A DNA stretch of 64,000 bases, taken from Streptomyces wuyuanensis. Lineage in GTDB: Bacteria; Actinomycetota; Actinomycetes; Streptomycetales; Streptomycetaceae. Both the position numbers and the translations under genes were made by a program. Shown one piece after another: positions 27,896 to 36,450 of this stretch (positions are counted from its first letter, which is position 1; each line of letters starts with the position of its first letter). The stretch covers positions 1-64,000 of the forward strand of contig NZ_FNHI01000002.1 in assembly GCF_900103455.1 (NCBI RefSeq). The letters are read 5' to 3'. The notes beneath the pieces are model-generated. The model was not told the origin of the DNA. It did not search any database and was given only the letters and a program-made list of their open reading frames with translations.

Positions 27896-28803
27896 CCCGG
27901 CTTCCCGTCATCGGACCGCTCGTACGACGGCTGATGCGGACGCACGCATGGCGCTCGTACGAGAAGCTCGACGAGGCGCGCTGGACCAGGCTGGCAGCGG
28001 CGATCACCTTCATCAGCTTCCTCGCGCTGTTCCCGCTGATCACCGTCGCCGCCGCGATCGGTGCCGCGCTGGTCAGCAAGGAGCGGCTGAAGTCGCTGGA
28101 GGGCAAGCTGACCGAGCAGGTGCCGGGCATCTCCGACCAGGTCGATCTCGGCGCGCTGGTGGACAACGCCGGCACCGTCGGACTGATCGCCGGTGCGCTG
28201 CTGCTGCTCGCCGGCATCGGCTGGGTCGGCTCGATGCGGGAGTGCCTGAGGGTCGTCTGGGGCCTCGACGACAAGGAGGACGGCAACCCGGTCGTCCGCA
28301 AGGGCAAGGACGCCGTGGTCCTGCTCGGCCTCGGAGCCGTCGTGCTGGCCTCGTTCGCCGCGTCGGCGCTCGGGTCCAGCGCCGTAGGCTGGACCGCCGA
28401 CCAGATCGGTATCGACCGGGGCGGGGCGGGCGGTGTGCTGCTGCGGACCGCCGCCCTCGCCATCGCGGTCGTCGCCGACTTCCTGATGCTGCTGTACGTC
28501 CTGACGCTGCTGCCCGGCGTCCATCCCCCGCGCCGCCGGCTGTTCGTGGCGGCGCTGATCGGGGCGATCGGCTTCGAACTGCTGAAGCTGCTGCTCAGCG
28601 GCTACATCTCCGGGGTGGCGGCGAACTCGATGTACGGCGCGTTCGGCGTGCCCGTCGCCCTGCTGCTGTGGATCAACTTCACCGCGAAGCTGCTGCTGTA
28701 CTGCGCCGCCTGGACGGCCACGGACAGCGGCTCCGACGCCGGGGAACCCGTCAGCGGCGCGGCAGACGACGGACCAGATCGGGCAGCGGCCAGCGCCGGT
28801 TGA
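27883..28803 (+). CDS. YihY/BrkB-family membrane protein
   Basis: This 306-residue integral membrane protein of the UPF0761/BrkB family has the typical N-terminal WTRLAAAITFISFLALFPLI and six predicted helices, including the signature GANSMYGAFGVPVALLLWIN near residues 245-265. Despite the family's old name, it is not a ribonuclease; the role is unknown and possibly in envelope lipid or transport. It overlaps the GtrA gene by 13 bases and its last 53 bases overlap the convergent carboxypeptidase gene tail to tail. Confidence 0.87.
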   Translation: MDWLTRLPVIGPLVRRLMRTHAWRSYEKLDEARWTRLAAAITFISFLALFPLITVAAAIGAALVSKERLKSLEGKLTEQVPGISDQVDLGALVDNAGTVGLIAGALLLLAGIGWVGSMRECLRVVWGLDDKEDGNPVVRKGKDAVVLLGLGAVVLASFAASALGSSAVGWTADQIGIDRGGAGGVLLRTAALAIAVVADFLMLLYVLTLLPGVHPPRRRLFVAALIGAIGFELLKLLLSGYISGVAANSMYGAFGVPVALLLWINFTAKLLLYCAAWTATDSGSDAGEPVSGAADDGPDRAAASAG

Positions 28804-30010
28804 CCAGGAACCCGGCGACCGCGAGCAGCACCAGCGCGACGATGGCAACCGAGACCGCGACGCCGGCGCCGGTGGTCTGGCCGGTACCCGCGGCGGACGC
28901 CTTGTCCGGGCCGTGCCGGTTCTTCTTGCCCTCCTCGCCGGCCGGCGAGGAGGCGTCGGAACCGTCCGACGAGCCCGTGTCCGCCGACCTCGGCGGCACC
29001 AGCTCCCCGACCGGCTCCACCTTGCCGGCCGCGGCGAAGCCCCAGTCGAGCAGCCGGGCGGTCTCCTTGTAGACCGCGTGGACCTCCTTCGACGACGGGT
29101 TCATGACCGTGACCAGGAGCACCTTGCCGTTGCGCTCGGCCACCCCGGTGAAGGTGGAGCCGGCGTGCGTGGTGTTGCCGTTCTTCACCCCCGCGATGCC
29201 CTGGTAGGGGGCGACGCCGGACTCGCCGGTGAGCAGCCGGTTGGTGTTCTGGATCTGGAACGACTCGCGCTTCTTGCCCGGCTTCTGCTCGCCCGGGAAC
29301 TGGGCGCGGGGAGTGGCGCAGTACTCCCGGAAGTCCTTCTTCTGCAGACCGCTCCGGGCGATCAGGGTCAGGTCGTACGCGCTCGACACCTGGCCCTTCT
29401 CGTCGTACCCGTCCGGGGTGACGACACGGGTGTCGAGGGCCTGGAGCTCCTCCGCGTGCTCCTGCATCTCCTGCACGGTCCGGGGGATGCCGCCGTTCAT
29501 CTCGGACAGCACGTGGACCGCGTCGTTCCCCGAGCGGAGGAACACCCCGAGCCACAGGTCGTGGACGGAGTAGGTCTGGCTCTCCTTGATGCCGACGAGG
29601 CTGCTGCCCACGCCGACGCCGTCCAGCTCGCTGCGGGTGACCGTGTGCTTCTGGTCCTTGGACAGCTTGGGCAGCACCGTGTCGGCGAAGAGCATCTTCA
29701 GCGTGGAGGCGGGAGGCAGGCGCCAGTGCGCGTTGTGCGCGGCCAGCACCTCGCCGCTCTCGGCGTCCGCGACGATCCAGGACCTGCCCGTCACGTCCTT
29801 GGGCAGGACGGGGGCGCCCGCCGCGAGCTTGACCTGGGTGCCGGGCCTGCCGAGCTGCGCGCCGCCGACGGTGGACATCACCGACGGGGGCTTGGGAGCC
29901 TTCTCGTCCCGAGTGTCGGCCTTGGCCGCGGCGGCCGCGGGCACGGCGGTGAGCGCGGGCAGCAACGCGGCGGCGGCGAACGTCAATGCGGTTTTCGTCA
30001 AAGCAGACAC
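28751..30010 (-). CDS. D-alanyl-D-alanine carboxypeptidase (low-mass PBP, membrane anchored)
   Basis: This 419-residue serine peptidase trims the last D-alanine of peptidoglycan stem peptides outside the cell. The active-site SxxK is STLK (S102 to K105), the SxN is SGN at 160-162, and the third motif is KNG rather than KTG in GVKNGNTTHAG, a variant that I recall in Streptomyces homologues. A signal peptide is present at the start, and a C-terminal membrane helix (VAVSVAIVALVLLAVAGFLV) with a basic tail anchors it. I take the GTG at 30010 as the start; no good ribosome binding site is visible, so this is uncertain. Confidence 0.88.
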   Translation of the reverse strand: MSALTKTALTFAAAALLPALTAVPAAAAAKADTRDEKAPKPPSVMSTVGGAQLGRPGTQVKLAAGAPVLPKDVTGRSWIVADAESGEVLAAHNAHWRLPPASTLKMLFADTVLPKLSKDQKHTVTRSELDGVGVGSSLVGIKESQTYSVHDLWLGVFLRSGNDAVHVLSEMNGGIPRTVQEMQEHAEELQALDTRVVTPDGYDEKGQVSSAYDLTLIARSGLQKKDFREYCATPRAQFPGEQKPGKKRESFQIQNTNRLLTGESGVAPYQGIAGVKNGNTTHAGSTFTGVAERNGKVLLVTVMNPSSKEVHAVYKETARLLDWGFAAAGKVEPVGELVPPRSADTGSSDGSDASSPAGEEGKKNRHGPDKASAAGTGQTTGAGVAVSVAIVALVLLAVAGFLVNRRWPLPDLVRRLPRR

Positions 30011-30200
30011 GGACGAGAACGTACATGGAGTCCGCGACCGCTCCGACACCGGCCGGGTGACCCGCCGCGAGCTCCGCCGGTACAGCCCAGCTCCGCCAGT
30101 TGCGGACTCCGCGGCTCCGGATTCCGCGGGCGCGGACCCCGAGTCCGGTGTCACCGGACCCCGCCGCTCCGGGGCAGTGGACTGCGGCGATACTGAGTCC

Positions 30201-30446
30201 ATGAAGCTCAGTCGCCCCGTCTCCTGGTTCCTGCTCGCGTTCGGGGTGTGGAGCTGGGTCATCTGGGTCACTTTCGTCAAGAACCTGTGGCAGGACGCCA
30301 GCGGGCTCGCCTTCGACGACGCCGGTGACCCGACTGCGTACTTCTGGGTCCATCTGCTGCTCGCCGTCACGTCCCTGCTCCTGGGGACGGCCGTCGGGGT
30401 CATCGGGTTGCGTGGCGTACGCGCTTTGCGCCGCGGCCGCGAATAG
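30201..30446 (+). CDS. Small two-helix membrane protein of unknown function
   Basis: This 81-residue protein has two hydrophobic segments, VSWFLLAFGVWSWVIWVTFV and WVHLLLAVTSLLLGTAVGVI, with a basic C-terminus. The ATG at 30201 is the natural start. The stop is 12 bases before the metallophosphoesterase gene, so the two are likely co-transcribed. No family function is known to me. Confidence 0.75.
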   Translation: MKLSRPVSWFLLAFGVWSWVIWVTFVKNLWQDASGLAFDDAGDPTAYFWVHLLLAVTSLLLGTAVGVIGLRGVRALRRGRE

Positions 30447-30458
30447 GGGAACGGTGCC

Positions 30459-31946
30459 GTGCTCGTCGTCCTGCTTGTGATCGCCGTCGTCGTCACCCTG
30501 CTGGTGACGGTGCACTGGTACATCTGGCGGCGCCTCGTCCGCGACACGACGGCCGGGCCCGGCGCGGCCCGCCGCGCGGGCACGGCGGCCGTGATCGTGC
30601 TGCCGCTGCTCACCGTCGGCGCGTTCGTGACCAGCCGGACCGACGCACCCTTCCGGCTCCAGCAGACCTTCGCCTGGCCGGGCTACCTCTGGCTCGCCGT
30701 GCTGCTGTACCTGACGCTCGCCCTGGTCGCGGGCGAGGCCGTCCGCCCCCTCCTGCGCCGCGTCCTGGACCGCCGGGCGGCGGCCCGTCCGGTTCCCGGG
30801 GCACCGCTCGCCGCCGCCACGGCGACGGACCCTGCGGCCGAGGCCCCGGCGAACACCGCTCCCGACGCGAACGAACCGTCGGCCGGAGGCACGGCACCAC
30901 CCGGCTCCGCGACCGCCGCCGCAGCCGGCTCCGCGACGGCCGTGGCCCCCGCTCCGCCCGCCGCCGCCCAGGGAGCCGCGGCGACCGCGGTCGCCGCGCC
31001 GGCCGAGGAGATCCCCGGCGCCACCGCCCGCCACGGCGACGGGCCGGGCCCCGAGGAACCCGGTGCCGCTGAGGCTCCGGTGGCCGACGGCTCGCCCGAG
31101 GGCGGGCGCCCCACGGGCGCCATCTCGCGCAGGCTGTTCGTGGCGCGGATCGTCGGCGGGGCCGCCGCGGCCGCGGCCGCGGGGACCGTCGGGCACGGGA
31201 CGTACGGCGTCCTCCGCGGACCGAGCGTCAAGCGCGTCACCGTGCCGCTCGCGAAGCTCGCCCGCGGCACGCACGGCTACCGGATCGCGGTCGTCAGCGA
31301 CATCCACCTCGGGCCCGTGCTGGGCCGCGCCCACACACAGCGGATCGTGGACGCGATCAACGCCACGCAGCCCGACCTCGTCGCCGTCGTCGGCGACCTC
31401 GTCGACGGCAGCGTCGCCGACCTCGGCAGCGCGGCCGAACCCCTCGCACAGCTCCGTGCGCGCGACGGCTCGTTCTTCGTCACCGGCAACCACGAGTACT
31501 TCTCCGGCGCCGACGCCTGGGTCGACCACGTGCGCGAGCTCGGTCTGACCCCGCTGCGCAACGACCGCGTCGAGATCGCCGGCTTCGACCTGGCCGGGGT
31601 CGACGACGTCGCGGGCGAGCGGGAGGGCCAGGGACCGGACTTCGTCCGGGCGCTCGGCGACCGCGACCGCGGCCGTGCCTCGGTGCTCCTCGCCCACCAG
31701 CCCGTCGTCATCCACGAGGCCGTGCGCCATGGAGTGGACCTCCAGCTGTCCGGCCACACCCACGGCGGTCAGCTCTGGCCCGCCAACTACATCGCGGACC
31801 TGGCCAATCCGACCCTCGAGGGTCTGGAGCGGTACGGCGACACCCAGCTCTACGTCTCGCGCGGCGCCGGAGCGTGGGGCCCGCCGGTGCGGGTCGGCGC
31901 CCCGTCCGACATCACCGTGGTGGAACTCGCCTCCCGCGAAACCTGA
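30459..31946 (+). CDS. Membrane-anchored metallophosphoesterase
   Basis: This 495-residue protein has three or four hydrophobic segments in the first 100 residues, a long alanine/proline linker (about 105-230), another helix, and a calcineurin-type phosphoesterase domain. Its metal motifs are all present: VSDIHLG, GDLVDG, GNHEY, HQP and SGHTHGGQLWP. The layout resembles YaeI/YkuE-type phosphodiesterases acting at the membrane. The GTG at 30459 has AGGGGA eight bases before it. The substrate is unknown; the extended Ala/Pro linker suggests the catalytic domain lies outside the membrane. Confidence 0.88.
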   Translation: MLVVLLVIAVVVTLLVTVHWYIWRRLVRDTTAGPGAARRAGTAAVIVLPLLTVGAFVTSRTDAPFRLQQTFAWPGYLWLAVLLYLTLALVAGEAVRPLLRRVLDRRAAARPVPGAPLAAATATDPAAEAPANTAPDANEPSAGGTAPPGSATAAAAGSATAVAPAPPAAAQGAAATAVAAPAEEIPGATARHGDGPGPEEPGAAEAPVADGSPEGGRPTGAISRRLFVARIVGGAAAAAAAGTVGHGTYGVLRGPSVKRVTVPLAKLARGTHGYRIAVVSDIHLGPVLGRAHTQRIVDAINATQPDLVAVVGDLVDGSVADLGSAAEPLAQLRARDGSFFVTGNHEYFSGADAWVDHVRELGLTPLRNDRVEIAGFDLAGVDDVAGEREGQGPDFVRALGDRDRGRASVLLAHQPVVIHEAVRHGVDLQLSGHTHGGQLWPANYIADLANPTLEGLERYGDTQLYVSRGAGAWGPPVRVGAPSDITVVELASRET

Positions 31947-32021
31947 CGGTTACCGGGAGTTGAGGGATTTCCCCTTCGGCCGTGCACCCCGTGTGATTGG
32001 CTGATCGCATCACGAACAGGG

Positions 32022-33596
32022 GTGGGCGTGAAGGGGATTCGGGCTATGCCTTCGATCCGGCTGCGGATTTTCGTGACGTGTCTCGTCCTGCTGGTGGCCG
32101 GAGTCGGCGCCTGGCGGCTGGTTCCCTCGGAGGACCCGCGGACGCCGATCACCGTGGGGACGACCGATGTGGTCACCTCACTGGATCCGGCGGGGGCGTA
32201 CGACGCCGGGTCCTGGGCGCTCTACGGCAACGTCTTCCAGTCGCTGCTGACCTTCCGGCCCGGCGCGGCCACGCCCGTCCCCGACGCCGCGGAGAGCTGC
32301 GCCTTCACGGGGCTGAACCTGCAGACGTACCGCTGCGAGCTCCGCGAGGACCTCACGTTCGGCAACGGCCGCAAGGTCACGGCCGAGGACGTCAAGTACT
32401 CCTTCGACCGGGTGCTCAGGATCAAGTCGGACGTCGGGCCGCGGACCCTGTTCACCACCCTCAGGTCCGTCACGGCCAGGGGCCGCAGCGTGATCTTCAA
32501 CCTCGGCTCCCGGGACGCGACCTTCCCGCACAAGATCGCCACGGGGGCCGGCTCGATCGTCGACCGCACGGTGTACCCGGCGGACTCGCTCCGCCAGGGC
32601 GGCACCGTGGACGGGTCCGGCCCCTACCTGCTCGGGAAGTACAGCCCCGGCGTCAGTGCCACGCTCAGGCCCAACCCCGGCTACCGGGGCGCGGTCACCA
32701 AGCGCGGCGGGCCCGTCGTGATCCGCTACTTCGAGGGTTCCGAGCAGCTCGCGGCGGCCTGGAAGGACCGGAGCATCGACGTCACCCACCGCCAGCTGCC
32801 TCCCTCGGTGATCGCCGGCCTGGAGAACAGCAAGGAGCCGGTGCGCATCGACGAGGCCGACAGCTCCGAGATCCGCAACCTCGTCTTCAACGTCCGCAAG
32901 GGCGAACCCTTCGCGAAGAAGTCCGTGCGGCGGGCGGTCGCCGCCGTCGTCGACCGCGCAGCCATCGCCACCACGGTCCACAAGGCCACGGTCGAACCGC
33001 TCTACTCCCTCGTCCCCCAGGGCATCAGCGGGCACAGCACCTCCTTCTTCGACGCCTATCCGCAGCCGGACGCGGAGCTGGCCGCGGAACTTCTGGAGAA
33101 GGCCGGTGTGGAGACACCGGTGCGCTTCACCCTCGCCCACCGGGACGACAGTGCCGCGGCCGCGGAGGCCACCGAGCTGCGCAGGCAGCTCGAGCGCACC
33201 GGGCTGTTCGAGGTGCGGGTGACCGCCGCGGAATGGCAGACCTTCCAGAAGGGGTACGCGGCCGGAAGGTACGACGCGTACACCGTCGGCTGGCTGCCGG
33301 ACTTCCCGGACCCCGACAACTTCGTCCAGCCGCTGGTCGGCCGGGACTCCACCCTGCGCTCCGGCTACCGGAGCACGCTGGTCGACCGGCTGATCCAGTC
33401 CACCCGGCAGTACGGCGACCGGGGGCGGGCGTCCAGGGACTTCCGGTCGATCCAGAACGCGGTCGCGGAGGACGTCCCCCTCGTACCGCTGTGGCAGAAG
33501 AAGGACTACGTGCTCAGCAGTGAGGACGTCACCGGTTCCCAGTACCTGTCGGACGGCACCGGGATCTGGCGGCTGTGGGAGCTCGCCTGGCTGTGA
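32022..33596 (+). CDS. ABC transporter solute-binding protein, family 5 (peptide/nickel type)
   Basis: This 524-residue SBP_bac_5 protein binds peptides, nickel or similar ligands outside the membrane. After an N-terminal hydrophobic helix (IFVTCLVLLVAGVGAWRLV) the family landmarks follow: LDPAGAYDAGSWALYGNVFQ, TAEDVKYSFDRVL, and AYTVGWLPDFPDPDNFVQPL. There is no cleavable lipobox after the helix, so it is likely held by an uncleaved anchor. Starts at GTG 32022, GTG 32028 and ATG 32046 are possible. No ABC permease or ATPase lies nearby, so it is an orphan binding protein. Confidence 0.87.
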   Translation: MGVKGIRAMPSIRLRIFVTCLVLLVAGVGAWRLVPSEDPRTPITVGTTDVVTSLDPAGAYDAGSWALYGNVFQSLLTFRPGAATPVPDAAESCAFTGLNLQTYRCELREDLTFGNGRKVTAEDVKYSFDRVLRIKSDVGPRTLFTTLRSVTARGRSVIFNLGSRDATFPHKIATGAGSIVDRTVYPADSLRQGGTVDGSGPYLLGKYSPGVSATLRPNPGYRGAVTKRGGPVVIRYFEGSEQLAAAWKDRSIDVTHRQLPPSVIAGLENSKEPVRIDEADSSEIRNLVFNVRKGEPFAKKSVRRAVAAVVDRAAIATTVHKATVEPLYSLVPQGISGHSTSFFDAYPQPDAELAAELLEKAGVETPVRFTLAHRDDSAAAAEATELRRQLERTGLFEVRVTAAEWQTFQKGYAAGRYDAYTVGWLPDFPDPDNFVQPLVGRDSTLRSGYRSTLVDRLIQSTRQYGDRGRASRDFRSIQNAVAEDVPLVPLWQKKDYVLSSEDVTGSQYLSDGTGIWRLWELAWL

Positions 33597-33648
33597 GCCC
33601 CGCGGGGCCGGGCGGGCCGCACGGACGGCGCCGGCCCGGCAGGCGGGT

Positions 33649-34497
33649 TCACGCCGTCGGCCCGCGCCCCCGGCGGCGGCCCCTGCCGCTGCCGCCGTTC
33701 GGGCCTTCGTGCTCGTCGCCTCCCCGGCCGGCGTCCGCGGCGGAGGCCTTGCGGCCCGCCGCCCGCTCGGGCCTGCCCGAGGCGGCCATGCCCGCGGCCG
33801 TCGGCATGAAGTCCCGCAGCAGCTCGTGGGTCTCCTGCACGAGGGGGCGCAGGATGCGGAACCGGGAGAGCGAGATCGCCCGGGCGGTGACGGGTGCGAG
33901 CCGCTCCACCAGGCGGCGGCTGTTGGCACAGCCCTCGGAGCGGTCGTACACCCAGAACAGCACGAGCCCCATCTGCTGGAGCCAGAGCAACCGCGGGAGC
34001 GCGTCGGCCAGTTCGGGGTCGACCTTGACGGAGGCCCCGGACAGCACCCGCCGGTGGACGTCGATGGCCGCCTCCCGGGGGCCTTCCGACTCGGGGGAGA
34101 AAGGACTGAGCGGACTGTCCGGGTCGGCCGCGTTCTTGAAGAACTGGGCCGCGAACTCGTGGTACGGCTCGGCGATGTCCAGCCAGCCGAGCAGGACCCC
34201 CCGGACACGTGCCGCGAGGTCCTTCTCGCCGCCGTCCAGGACCTCCGCGACGGCCGCCTGGTGCTGCTCGGCGATCCGGTCGTAGAAGCCCTGGACGAGG
34301 TGTTCCTTGGAGGAGAAGTAGTAGTAGGCGTTTCCCACGGAGACCCCGGCCTCCTGGGCGATGGCCCGCATCGTCGTCTTGTCGTAGCCGCGTTCCTGGA
34401 AGAGCCGGAGGGCGGTCTCGAGGATGAGGGTGCGGGTCTGCTCGCTCTTCGCGGGCTTTCCGGCCTGGTCCTGCTTCTCGTCCGTCACGTCGTTCAC
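33649..34497 (-). CDS. TetR-family transcriptional regulator
   Basis: This 282-residue repressor-type protein has an N-terminal TetR helix-turn-helix (residues about 18-65, with TTMRAIAQEAGVSVGNAYYYF). A long ligand domain and an unstructured Gly/Arg-rich tail follow. GTG at 34497 or 34488 are possible starts; neither has a strong ribosome binding site. It is the last gene of a minus-strand run with a DUF393 protein and a membrane protein. The two palindromes upstream of that run (35363-35420) are its likely operators, which would make it an autoregulator. The ligand is unknown. Confidence 0.9.
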   Translation of the reverse strand: MNDVTDEKQDQAGKPAKSEQTRTLILETALRLFQERGYDKTTMRAIAQEAGVSVGNAYYYFSSKEHLVQGFYDRIAEQHQAAVAEVLDGGEKDLAARVRGVLLGWLDIAEPYHEFAAQFFKNAADPDSPLSPFSPESEGPREAAIDVHRRVLSGASVKVDPELADALPRLLWLQQMGLVLFWVYDRSEGCANSRRLVERLAPVTARAISLSRFRILRPLVQETHELLRDFMPTAAGMAASGRPERAAGRKASAADAGRGGDEHEGPNGGSGRGRRRGRGPTA

Positions 34498-34508
34498 GGT
34501 CAGCGAGC

Positions 34509-34895
34509 CTAGCCGGGCGGGACCGGGACCTCGCACCGCCCTTCGCAGGAGGCGGCCGTGAGCTCGCGGTATTTCGCCGCGGCGAGGACCGTTACCTTGG
34601 CGAAGGGCTGCCCTGCGGGGGTGCTCAGCCAGTGGGCCTTGGGCCGGTGCTCGGCCAGCGCCCAGAGACAGACGATCCAGGCGGCGGTGGACCGGTAGAC
34701 CTGGCCCCGGTCGCCGACCACCGTGATCTCCCGCAGGGTGCTCTCGTGGTGGAGAGCCGGGAAGCGGCGCTCGGCCTCCTCGGACGCCGCCGGGACGAGG
34801 TCCAGCGGGACGAGCTGCCGCTGCCGCAGCAGCCAGTGGCGCAGATGGACGCAGAGCGGGCACTGCGCGTCGTACAGCACCGTCAGCCGCTTCAC
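34509..34895 (-). CDS. DCC1-like thiol-disulfide oxidoreductase family protein (DUF393)
   Basis: This 128-residue protein starts VKRLTVLYDAQCPLCVHLRH, where YDxxCPLC is the hallmark of the DUF393/DCC family with its thioredoxin-like CxxC. The GTG at 34895 is chosen because GGGAG lies five bases upstream; an in-frame GTG at 34907 would add four residues. The family is linked to redox or membrane-lipid processes without a proven reaction. It sits between the TetR gene (11 bases after this stop) and the small membrane protein (18 bases before). Confidence 0.83.
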   Translation of the reverse strand: MKRLTVLYDAQCPLCVHLRHWLLRQRQLVPLDLVPAASEEAERRFPALHHESTLREITVVGDRGQVYRSTAAWIVCLWALAEHRPKAHWLSTPAGQPFAKVTVLAAAKYRELTAASCEGRCEVPVPPG

Positions 34896-34913
34896 GGGGA
34901 CTCCCACGGCCGT

Positions 34914-35348
34914 TCACGCACCCGTCGCGGGCGTGGCCCAGGGACCCTTGTCGGCCGGTCCGGTCCAGCCCTGCGGCGGGACGGGCGGGGTCTGCTCCCG
35001 CTCCATCACGCCGCGGCGGCGGATCTTGTTGAGCACATAGACGTTGGCCAGGTGCATCACTCCGAGGACGAGCAGGACGACTCCGAGCTTCACCGAGAGC
35101 GCCTCGAACAGCCGGCGGGCGTCGGCCACGGCGTCGTCCTGGCTGAGGTACAGCGCGACGAAGCCGAAGTTGACGAGGTAGAAGCCCACCACCAGCAGGT
35201 GGTTGACGGCGTCCGCGAGCTTCTCGTTCCCGTGCAGGACGTCGGAGAGGAAGATCCGTCCGTTCCGGCTGAGCGTGCGGGCCACCCAGATGGTGAGCGC
35301 CACGCTGATCAGCAGGTAGGCGACGTACGCGACAACAGTGAGGTCCAT
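34914..35348 (-). CDS. Four-helix integral membrane protein of unknown function
   Basis: This 144-residue protein has three or four hydrophobic segments (MDLTVVAYVAYLLISVALTI, HLLVVGFYLVNFGFVALYL, LGVVLLVLGVMHLANVYVL) and a proline/glycine tail. It is the first gene of the TetR/DUF393 operon; the two TTGAAC-GTTCAA palindromes lie 15 and 59 bases before its start. The co-occurrence with a DUF393 protein suggests they form a membrane redox or lipid unit, which is inference. Confidence 0.75.
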   Translation of the reverse strand: MDLTVVAYVAYLLISVALTIWVARTLSRNGRIFLSDVLHGNEKLADAVNHLLVVGFYLVNFGFVALYLSQDDAVADARRLFEALSVKLGVVLLVLGVMHLANVYVLNKIRRRGVMEREQTPPVPPQGWTGPADKGPWATPATGA

Positions 35349-35362
35349 TTCCCCACCCTCCC

Positions 35363-35376
35363 TTGAACACGTTCAA
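35363..35376. promoter_or_regulatory. Palindromic operator, TTGAACACGTTCAA
   Basis: A perfect 14-base inverted repeat with TTGAAC arms, 15 bases ahead of the membrane-protein start. It fits the TNNAACNNGTTNNA pattern used by some TetR-type repressors such as KstR, although nothing else here points to sterol metabolism. With its copy at 35407 it is probably bound by the TetR regulator of the same run. Confidence 0.75.
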
Positions 35377-35406
35377 AAGGTCTTGTCCAGGACTGTAGTC
35401 CTCTTC

Positions 35407-35420
35407 TTGAACGTGTTCAA
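35407..35420. promoter_or_regulatory. Palindromic operator, TTGAACGTGTTCAA
   Basis: A second palindrome with identical arms, differing from the first only in the two central bases. Centre-to-centre spacing is 44 bases, about four helical turns, so the dimers would lie on one face. It sits 65 bases before the hydrolase start, so the pair may control both divergent transcripts. Confidence 0.75.
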
Positions 35421-35484
35421 GACGAATCCGGGGTGGTCGGAAATCGATGGGCGCCACCCGCAATCGGCCCGTAGAGTCGGCCGG

Positions 35485-36309
35485 ATGACGATTGCTCACG
35501 ATGTGGCGGGGGACGGCCCCGCGGTGGTGCTCCTGCATTCCTCGGTCTGCGACCGCCGGATGTGGGACGAACAGCGGGACGCGCTGACCGGCGCCGGGTA
35601 CCGCGTCGTACGCCCCGACTTCCGGGGCTTCGGCGGCACACCTGCCGAAGCCGTGCACCCCTACAGCGACGAGGACGACGTCCTCGCCCTCCTGGACGAG
35701 CTCGGGATCGAGCGCGCGGCCTTCGTCGGGGCCTCGTACGGAGGCGGCGTCGCGGTCGGGATCGCCGCGCGGCGACCCGAGCGCGTGACGGCGCTCGCCC
35801 TGCTCTGTGCCGCGCTGCCCGGCCACGAACCGGGGCCCGGCCTGCTGGCCTTCGACCGGAAGGAGGACGAACTCGTGGAGGCCGGCGACCTCGACGCCGC
35901 CGTCGAGCTGAACGTCGCCACCTGGCTCGGTCCGGAGGCCGGAGAGCCCGTGCGGGAGCGCGTGCGAGCCATGCAGCGGCACGCCTTCGACGTGCAGCTC
36001 GCGGCGGACGCCGAGGCGGAGAGGGCGGGACTGGAGCCGGTGGAAGGCGACGATCCGCAGGTCGACCCGGGCGCGGTCACGGCCCCCGCCCTCGTGGTGT
36101 CGGGCGCTCACGACCTCGACGACTTCAAGGCCATGGCCGCCCGGTTCGCCGAGCTGATCCCGGGGGCACGCGCCGTGGAGCTCCCCTGGGCGGGGCACCT
36201 CCCCTCACTGGAGCGGCCGGCCGAAGTGACGGACCTGCTCCGGGACTTCCTGCGCGACAGCGGAGTCCTCCGGGAGGGCGGCGCAGCGCCGGTGTCACCC
36301 GCCCCCTGA
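35485..36309 (+). CDS. Alpha/beta-fold hydrolase
   Basis: This 274-residue cytosolic hydrolase has the full catalytic triad of the fold: nucleophile serine in VGASYGGGVA near residue 88, acid in VSGAHDLDDF, and histidine in PWAGHLPSLE. The oxyanion-hole motif VLLHSSVCDRR is near residue 17. The substrate is unknown; esters or lactones are likely. The ATG at 35485 is the first good start. It is divergent from the TetR-regulated operon, sharing the intergenic palindromes, and is followed by a stem-loop terminator. Confidence 0.85.
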   Translation: MTIAHDVAGDGPAVVLLHSSVCDRRMWDEQRDALTGAGYRVVRPDFRGFGGTPAEAVHPYSDEDDVLALLDELGIERAAFVGASYGGGVAVGIAARRPERVTALALLCAALPGHEPGPGLLAFDRKEDELVEAGDLDAAVELNVATWLGPEAGEPVRERVRAMQRHAFDVQLAADAEAERAGLEPVEGDDPQVDPGAVTAPALVVSGAHDLDDFKAMAARFAELIPGARAVELPWAGHLPSLERPAEVTDLLRDFLRDSGVLREGGAAPVSPAP

Positions 36310-36332
36310 CGGCCCCTGGCCGCTGGACCGGT

Positions 36333-36362
36333 CCCGCCCCGGCCCTCCCGGTCCGGGGCGGG
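36333..36362 (+). terminator. Stem-loop terminator after alpha/beta hydrolase
   Basis: CCCGCCCCGG at 36333-36342 pairs perfectly with its complement at 36353-36362, with a 10-base loop. It follows the hydrolase stop by 24 bases. No T run follows. Confidence 0.65.
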
Positions 36363-36450
36363 CGCCCGAAGGCCCGCAAGGGTCCCGTGGAGCCGGCGCC
36401 GCCGCTCCGCACGCCGGCCGGTACGGGACGGACCCGGGCCGGAGGGCGGG

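Noticed and set aside
30003-30024. An ATG (30024 on the minus strand) as start of the carboxypeptidase
   Set aside because: It is in another frame. The in-frame GTG at 30010 fits the signal peptide, although its ribosome binding site is weak.
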